DNA of 18,605 nt, taken from the NCBI RefSeq assembly GCF_030530635.1, contig NZ_JAUMUL010000067.1, positions 1 through 18,605 on the forward strand, in the 5' to 3' direction. Positions within the stretch are counted from its first letter, which is position 1; every line of letters begins with the position of its first letter. The notes below the pieces were generated by a model. That model was not told where the DNA came from. It was given only the letters and a program-made list of their open reading frames with translations, and did not search any database. The position numbers and the translations under genes are program-made. Positions 13,803-18,605 of the stretch are shown piece by piece. This DNA comes from Actinomyces sp. (GTDB taxonomy: Bacteria > Actinomycetota > Actinomycetes > Actinomycetales > Actinomycetaceae).

Positions 13803-15409
13803 CGCGGCTCCGATCCTCCCGCCGGGACCAGGGCGACCACGGGATCGGTGCGCCGGCCCCGGCCGACGACGCGCGCCCACTCCTCGGGGTCGGAGGCACC
13901 CGGCAGGTCCGCGGTCTCAGCCACCTCCGCGCGTACCGCATCCAGCAGATGCGCCGTACTCAGTCCCGGCCTGCCCGCCAGCGCGTCCTGGATGGCGGCG
14001 GCCTTGGCGCGTTCAACCACTGAGGAGATCATGGCCCCGGAGACCAGGTCCGCCAGGTGCCAAGTCTCCACCGCTCCCGAGCGGCGGTGGACCCGTAGTA
14101 CGGCGGTGGTCTCGTCGCGGGTGAACAGAGCCGTCAGCAACGCTTCACCCATCGCGGACACCGCCGCCTCCGGTGAGCCCGCCGCGTCCAGCTCCCTTTC
14201 GGACAGGGGCAGATCGGCGGTGAGGTAGCGCGAGAGGATCTCGCGGCAGGCGCCCGGATCCGGCCGGTCTATACGTATCCGCACATCCAAACGCCCCGGC
14301 CGCAGGATTGCAGGATCGATCATGTCCTCACGGTTGGAGGCGCCGATGACCACCACGTTGCGCATCTCCTCCACGCCGTCGATCTCCGCCAGCAACTGGG
14401 GGACCACCGTGGTCTCCACATCCGAGGACACTCCCGTACCGCGGGTGCGGAACAAAGACTCCATCTCGTCGAAGAAGATGACCACCGGCACGCCGTGGAC
14501 GGCCTTGTCCCGGGCCCGGGTGAAGATCAGGCGGATGCGGCGTTCGGTCTCCCCAACGTACTTGTCCAGCAGCTGGGGACCCTTGATGTTCAGGAAGTGG
14601 GCGTGCCGGCCCGTCACCCCCGCCAGAGAGGTGGCCACCGCCTTGGCGATGAGGGTCTTACCCACCCCCGGTGGCCCGTAGAGCAGTAGTCCACGAGGCG
14701 GCCGTAGCCGGTGTGCGGTGAAGAGTTCGGGGTGGGTCATTGGCAACTCAATGGTGTCCCGGATGCGCTTGATGGTGTCATCCAGGCCACCGATGGCTTC
14801 CCAAGGAGTGTGCGGGGAGGTCTCCAGAAGCAGATCCTCCACCTCGCGGCGGGGTACTACCGACAGGGCAAAGCCCTCCTTCAGATCGGCCATGAGGCTG
14901 TCTCCGGCACGCAGGCGCTCACTGGTCAGCCACGGAGGCAGGCGCACAATACGCAACTCCTCGCTGCGCACCCGCACCAGGACATGAGTCTCATCCAGGC
15001 GCTGCTCCAGGCTGACGAGTTCGCCGATGTCACCGGTCGGCGCGGTGGATACGGCGTCTAGGGAGGCGTTGAGCAGCACACTTGTGCCGGGCTCCAGGCC
15101 GCCCAGGGGCAGGGTCGCGCAGGCCCGCACCCGCATGCGGTGCCCGGCCTGGGAGACGTCAAAAATGCGTTGGAGAGGATCGACAACCCGCAACACGGTG
15201 GCGCAGGTCAGGGGTGGTGCGCTCAGGCGCTCGATCTCGGCCTGGGCGGCGGCCAACTCGCTGCGGGCGGTGCGCAGGGCATTGGCCAGGCTCCGGTTCT
15301 TACGCTCGAGGATCTCTAACTCTACCGCCGGCACCGCGGTTCGGGTGTGGTCGGCCTGTGCCGGTGGCGGTGACGCGGCGTGGTCGGCCTGGATGGGTGA
15401 GTCGTCCAC
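13799..15409 (-). CDS. arc: AAA ATPase forming ring-shaped complexes (ARC / Mpa)
   Basis: Read from the GTG at 15409, chosen for an AAAGGAG six bases upstream, the product is 536 residues. The frame is open 20 codons further up without a better site. Order: acidic N-terminus; coiled coil (about 29-63, ELEILERKNRSLANAL onward) that binds Pup; interdomain OB region (about 68-160); AAA module with Walker A GPPGVGKT (245-252), pore loop KYVG (283-286), Walker B VVIFFDEM (309-316) and arginine-finger segment ILRPGRLD (about 368-375). The protein would recruit pupylated proteins and thread them through its hexameric pore. The C-terminus is VPAGGSEPR, without the QYL-type tail by which Mpa opens the 20S proteasome. 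It is the first gene of the Pup operon, overlapping dop by 4 bases. Confidence 0.95.
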   Translation of the reverse strand: MDDSPIQADHAASPPPAQADHTRTAVPAVELEILERKNRSLANALRTARSELAAAQAEIERLSAPPLTCATVLRVVDPLQRIFDVSQAGHRMRVRACATLPLGGLEPGTSVLLNASLDAVSTAPTGDIGELVSLEQRLDETHVLVRVRSEELRIVRLPPWLTSERLRAGDSLMADLKEGFALSVVPRREVEDLLLETSPHTPWEAIGGLDDTIKRIRDTIELPMTHPELFTAHRLRPPRGLLLYGPPGVGKTLIAKAVATSLAGVTGRHAHFLNIKGPQLLDKYVGETERRIRLIFTRARDKAVHGVPVVIFFDEMESLFRTRGTGVSSDVETTVVPQLLAEIDGVEEMRNVVVIGASNREDMIDPAILRPGRLDVRIRIDRPDPGACREILSRYLTADLPLSERELDAAGSPEAAVSAMGEALLTALFTRDETTAVLRVHRRSGAVETWHLADLVSGAMISSVVERAKAAAIQDALAGRPGLSTAHLLDAVRAEVAETADLPGASDPEEWARVVGRGRRTDPVVALVPAGGSEPR

Positions 15410-15415
15410 GTCCCG

Positions 15416-15422
15416 CTCCTTT
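15416..15422 (-). promoter_or_regulatory. Ribosome binding site that sets the arc start
   Basis: AAAGGAG, six bases before the GTG at 15409, decides against the longer reading from 15469, which has no Shine-Dalgarno sequence. A TAGAAT further upstream (about 15470-15476) could be a -10 box, with no clear -35. Confidence 0.5.
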
Positions 15423-15529
15423 GCACGATCTGAATGCCCGACGCCACCAGAATAGGACATCTGTACCAAGAATTCTATGCCGCCCCGCCACGGCCCCGCA
15501 CACCTCGCTAGGGCGGATACCCTGCCCGC

Positions 15530-17566
15530 TCACCCCCGCGCGGGCGTGATGCGCACCTGGACAGCCTTGACCACCGCCAGCAGCTCGGCGCCCGGCTCGA
15601 TCCCCAGCTCTGCCACTGCGCCTGCGGTGACGACGGCGCTCAGCTCCTGGCCGTCGTCGGTGCGCAGCCCTACCGTGACTAGGGCGCCACTGCGCTCCAG
15701 GGAACCGACCACCACCTCCAAGGCGTTGCGCGGAGAACCGCCCCCGGCCCAACTGCGGCGCGGATAGAGTCCGACGGCGTCGGGCGGCACCAGCGCCAGT
15801 CCGGGAGCGCCGGCCCCACCTTCCCATTGCGGCTCGGGCCGTCCGGTAATCCGTGTCCCCGAGGGCAGCCGCAGGGCCGGCTCGCCGTCCTCCAGACTCC
15901 CGGTGAGTACGCAGGTTCCGGTCAGTCGGGCGGCGAAACGGGAGCGGGGGGTCGACAGTACCCGCGTCGTCGGCCCCGATTCCACCACCCTTCCCGACTC
16001 CAGAACGACGATCTGATCGACCAGCGATGTCAGGTCCAACGCCTCATGAGTCACCAGCAGGAGAGTCAGACCCTGCTGCCGAGCGCGATGGGCAATGAGA
16101 CGGCGCATCTCTTGGCGGGCCTCGACATCCAGGGCCGCCATCGGCTCGTCAAGTACCAGCACTGCCGGATCGGTGGCCAGTGCCCGGGCCAGTGCCACCC
16201 GCGCTGCCTGTCCGCCCGAGAGCCGGGAACCTGAGCGCTGCGCCAGATCGTCCGCTCCGACCGCGGCCAATTCGGCGTATGCGCGCTCGCGGGCGTCCCT
16301 GCGGCTGGCCCCCCGGCAGCGGGGGCCGAAGGCGACATTGTCAAGAACCGACAGATGGGGGAAGAGCCCCGGCGACTGTGAAAGCAGAGCGACTTCACGA
16401 CGTCCTGCCGGGATGAAGCAGTTCTTGCCGTCTACTAGCCGGGCGCCCACCCGGACCTCGCCGGCCTCGGCGTTGAGCAGCCCGGCCGCAACCTCACAAA
16501 CGGTGGACTTACCCGATCCGTTGGGGCCTACTAGGCCGACGGCGCCTCCCGCTGGAATCGTCAACTCGACCTCGACCCCGCGGGAGGGCGAGGCTAAAGC
16601 GAGCCTGAGTTCACGGCCCCGGGAGCTGGTCACGGCCGTTGTGCCTTCCCGTTTCGGTTCCAACGCCTGCCGGTTTAGGCGGTCTCTGAGGCGGGAGCGT
16701 GTACCGCCGCGAGTTTGCAGGGGGAGACGAGTGAACAGGGGGAAGGTGGTGACTCCCACGATCAGGAAGGACAGGACGATGAGTGCCACGGCCAGCGCCA
16801 GAGCGGTGGGCGTGTCGTTCTCCCGCTCCAGGTAGACCGCCAGCGGAACGGTGCGGGTGACCCCTTCCCGGGAACCGGCGAAGGCGATGGTGGCGCCGAA
16901 CTCGCCCAGGCTGCGTCCCAGCGCCAGCGCGGTGCCGCGCGCCAAGGCAGGGGCCGCCAGCGGCAGGGTGATTCGAGTCAGCACCGTCCCCGGGCGGGCG
17001 CCGAGCGTGCGGGCGATCGTCTCGGGGCGCCCGTCACGTGAGCGCAGCGCCGCCTCCAGGGTGACCACCAGGAAGGGCATGGAGACGAACACTTGGGCAA
17101 TCACCACAGCGGCGGTGGTGAAGGAAACCTGGATGCCCAGCTGCTCCAGCAGCGGGCCGAGCAGGCCGCGTTTGCCGAGTGTGGCCAGCAGTGCTGTGCC
17201 GGCAACCACCGGCGGCATGGTCATGGGCAGTACGGCGAGCACTCGGGCCACCCGTACCCCCGGCCATTCGTGTGCCAGGACGATCGCCAGCGGCACCCCC
17301 AACACCACCGAGATAGTGGTTGCCAGCAGGCAGGTGCGCAGCGACAGGCCGAGTGCCAGGCGCGCCGGCTCGGAGGCGAGCAGAACGGGCAGCTGCTTCC
17401 AGCCCACGCGGGCGCCCAGGCCTACGAACGGCAGTATGGTGGCACAGGCGCCGATAACCGCCAGCAGTATTATTGCTGCCGGCAGCCGAGTGCGGTCGGT
17501 GCGGGAATGCTCCGAGGTGGAGGCGGCGCGGGCGTGCACGGCGCCGTCGGGCATTGGCCGGCTCAC
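15530..17566 (-). CDS. modBC: Molybdate ABC transporter permease-ATPase fusion (ModB-ModC)
   Basis: This single 678-residue chain joins two usual subunits. Residues 29-275 are a ModB-type permease with membrane helices and the EAA loop EAALRSRDGRPETIARTLGA (171-190). After a charged linker (about 276-312) comes the ATPase with Walker A GPNGSGKST (347-355), LSGGQ (449-453), Walker B VLVLDEP (469-475) and switch His507. The C-terminal TOBE/Mop-like domain (about 612-675, SPRNALEVVVGSLERSGALV) binds oxyanion and may adjust transport. The GTG at 17566 overlaps the modA stop (GTGA). A homodimer would supply both permeases and both ATPases. Tungstate is a possible alternative substrate; the ModA partner favours molybdate. 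Confidence 0.93.
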   Translation of the reverse strand: MSRPMPDGAVHARAASTSEHSRTDRTRLPAAIILLAVIGACATILPFVGLGARVGWKQLPVLLASEPARLALGLSLRTCLLATTISVVLGVPLAIVLAHEWPGVRVARVLAVLPMTMPPVVAGTALLATLGKRGLLGPLLEQLGIQVSFTTAAVVIAQVFVSMPFLVVTLEAALRSRDGRPETIARTLGARPGTVLTRITLPLAAPALARGTALALGRSLGEFGATIAFAGSREGVTRTVPLAVYLERENDTPTALALAVALIVLSFLIVGVTTFPLFTRLPLQTRGGTRSRLRDRLNRQALEPKREGTTAVTSSRGRELRLALASPSRGVEVELTIPAGGAVGLVGPNGSGKSTVCEVAAGLLNAEAGEVRVGARLVDGKNCFIPAGRREVALLSQSPGLFPHLSVLDNVAFGPRCRGASRRDARERAYAELAAVGADDLAQRSGSRLSGGQAARVALARALATDPAVLVLDEPMAALDVEARQEMRRLIAHRARQQGLTLLLVTHEALDLTSLVDQIVVLESGRVVESGPTTRVLSTPRSRFAARLTGTCVLTGSLEDGEPALRLPSGTRITGRPEPQWEGGAGAPGLALVPPDAVGLYPRRSWAGGGSPRNALEVVVGSLERSGALVTVGLRTDDGQELSAVVTAGAVAELGIEPGAELLAVVKAVQVRITPARG

Positions 17567-18408
17567 CGGCCGGTGGGGGCGCGGAAACCATGCCCGGCCA
17601 GTATCGCCTGCCCGGCGTCGGACAGGACCAGGTCGACGAAGGCCTGAGCTGCTTCTGGGTTCACGGTGTCCCGCGTGAGCGCGATCGGATAGTGGTTGAC
17701 GACGTCGTTATCGGGCAGGGCGATGACTCCGACGGCGTCTCCCGCAGCGGCGGCGTCTGTGGCGTAGACGATGCCGGCGTCCGCCTCACCGGACTCCACC
17801 TTGCCGCGCACGTCGGTGACCTTCTGCTCCTCGGAGGCCGGTGTCAGCGTTATGTCCAGCTGTTTGGCGAGCGCTTGGGTGGCCTCGCCGCAGGGCACCT
17901 CCCGGGCGCAGACGACCAGGTCCGCCCCGTCCAGGGAGCCGTCGTTGATCCCGGTGACGGAGGCGGGGTTGCCGGCCGGGACGATGAGGGCTAGCACATT
18001 TGTGGCGAACTCGGTCTGGTCATTCACGAGGTTCCGCGCAGCGGCGTCATCCATGGTGGAGTTATTTGCGGTTGCGAGAATATCCGCTTCCGCGCCCTCC
18101 GAAAGTGCGGTGATCAGGTCCTGCGAGCCCTGGAAGTCGAAGGCTACGGAGATTGCCGGATACGTTCGCTGGAACTCCGCGGCGATCTCCTCGAAGGGCC
18201 TCTGGAGGGAGGCTGCGGCGAGTACCACGATCGCCCCGGAGATATCAGCAGCGTCCGCAGTGCCGGTGGCGGTCGGAGGGCTGGAGGCAATTGAGGAGGC
18301 GGCGCCGCCACAGGCGGTGAGTGACAGCGAGGCGACCAGGGCGGCGGCGCCTAGAGCGCCTCGCCGCGTAAGGAAGGTTGCGACCGCGGTTCGGCGGAGC
18401 AGGTGCAT
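17563..18408 (-). CDS. modA: Molybdate ABC transporter substrate-binding lipoprotein ModA
   Basis: The ATG at 18408 gives 281 residues and follows an AAAGGA nine bases upstream. The frame is open further up, but that part is not signal-like. A signal peptide (RRGALGAAALVASLSL) ends in lipobox LTAC with Cys33. The mature protein has ModA features: IVVLAAASLQRPFEEIAAEF with the oxyanion-binding Ser, FQGSQDLITALSEGAEADIL, VESGEADAGIVYATDA, and a C-terminal VDLVLSDAGQAILAGHGF. It binds molybdate or tungstate outside the cell and delivers it to the ModBC fusion. First gene of a two-gene operon; no molybdenum cofactor gene or ModE-type regulator is visible in the window. Confidence 0.93.
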   Translation of the reverse strand: MHLLRRTAVATFLTRRGALGAAALVASLSLTACGGAASSIASSPPTATGTADAADISGAIVVLAAASLQRPFEEIAAEFQRTYPAISVAFDFQGSQDLITALSEGAEADILATANNSTMDDAAARNLVNDQTEFATNVLALIVPAGNPASVTGINDGSLDGADLVVCAREVPCGEATQALAKQLDITLTPASEEQKVTDVRGKVESGEADAGIVYATDAAAAGDAVGVIALPDNDVVNHYPIALTRDTVNPEAAQAFVDLVLSDAGQAILAGHGFRAPTGR

Positions 18409-18490
18409 GGCAGGTGTTCCTTTCGGGGCGTGGGCGTTTGCGAGGCCGGGAAGCGCATGGGCGTCCAATCGGCCCCCCGGGAGTTTCCGC

Positions 18491-18520
18491 GGCCGGGCGG
18501 TGCAGATGCATCGCCCGGCC
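18491..18520 (-). promoter_or_regulatory. Strong hairpin in the modA upstream region
   Basis: Nine-base perfect arms GGCCGGGCG/CGCCCGGCC enclose a further TGCA/TGCA pair, giving a 30-base near-perfect inverted repeat that ends about 83 bases before the modA ATG. No T-run follows on either strand. It could be a leader structure, an operator, or a terminator for something beyond the window. It does not resemble the ModE site consensus. Confidence 0.5.
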
Positions 18521-18563
18521 AGGGCTCCATGCGCCAGGCTACCGGTGCGCCGTTCCAACTTCA

Positions 18564-18605
18564 CCGAGTTCGGTAGTTGTTACGTGCCGAGGTCGGTAGT
18601 TGTTA
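18564..18605. repeat. 23-base tandem repeat running off the window edge
   Basis: Two copies of CCGAGnTCGGTAGTTGTTA (18564-18582 and 18587-18605) differ at one base (T or G). They are spaced exactly 23 bases apart with CGTG between. The second copy ends at the last base of the window, so the array may continue. Each unit contains a short CCGA/TCGG inverted repeat. Confidence 0.75.

Noticed and set aside
12987..14228. Long + strand open frame of 413 codons opposite dop and arc
   Set aside because: Shadow frame; dop and arc motifs on the minus strand explain the region.
15410..15469. Longer N-terminus for arc (start at 15469)
   Set aside because: No ribosome site there, whereas AAAGGAG is well placed before the GTG at 15409.
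15511..15530. GGGC/GCCC pair between arc and modBC as a terminator
   Set aside because: Four-base arms without a T-run are expected by chance at this base composition.

Overview
The window is high-GC DNA with many GTG starts, short 4-base gene overlaps and strong AGGAGG-type ribosome sites. It carries a Pup conjugation/removal gene set and an iron-box-like element, so an actinobacterium is very likely. Pup genes without a 20S proteasome between them, together with small compact operons, would fit the Actinomyces/Actinomycetaceae group. That genus-level placement is inference.

Left part (1-3386, minus strand): a carbohydrate or polyol catabolic operon read towards base 1. The order is a Gfo/Idh/MocA oxidoreductase broken by two frameshifts, a LacI-family regulator, a VOC-fold protein and a sugar phosphate isomerase/epimerase that runs off the window. 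The three intact genes are coupled by overlaps or very short gaps. A TTGACA promoter with an inverted repeat across its -35 box lies about 170 bases upstream of the first gene. This is a plausible site for the operon's own LacI protein.

Bases 3387-6060: a HepT/MntA-type toxin-antitoxin pair whose HepT gene is frameshifted, then a two-gene operon of a zinc-dependent medium-chain dehydrogenase and a hexapeptide-repeat acetyltransferase, all on the minus strand.

Bases 6110-10217: an Fe3+-siderophore (FecBCD/E type) ABC importer split into two divergent operons. The lipoprotein and ATPase are on the minus strand and the two permeases on the plus strand. Only 24 bases separate the divergent starts, and they contain a DtxR/IdeR-like iron box, so one repressor could switch the whole transporter.

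Bases 10318-15409 (minus strand): a pupylation operon in the order arc/mpa (AAA ATPase), dop (deamidase/depupylase), pup and pafA (Pup ligase). No prcB/prcA genes are present, the ATPase lacks the C-terminal QYL-type proteasome docking tail, and Pup has no lysine. This points to a proteasome-independent Pup pathway in which the ATPase unfolds or disassembles tagged proteins, as proposed for Corynebacterium.

Bases 15530-18605 (minus strand): a molybdate importer made of the lipoprotein ModA and a single-chain ModB-ModC fusion with a C-terminal TOBE domain. A strong hairpin lies in the modA leader, and a 23-base tandem repeat runs off the right edge of the window.

Three frameshifts occur within 2.5-3.8 kb, two of them at or next to short G/C runs. 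They are either real decay or consensus errors, which the sequence alone cannot settle.
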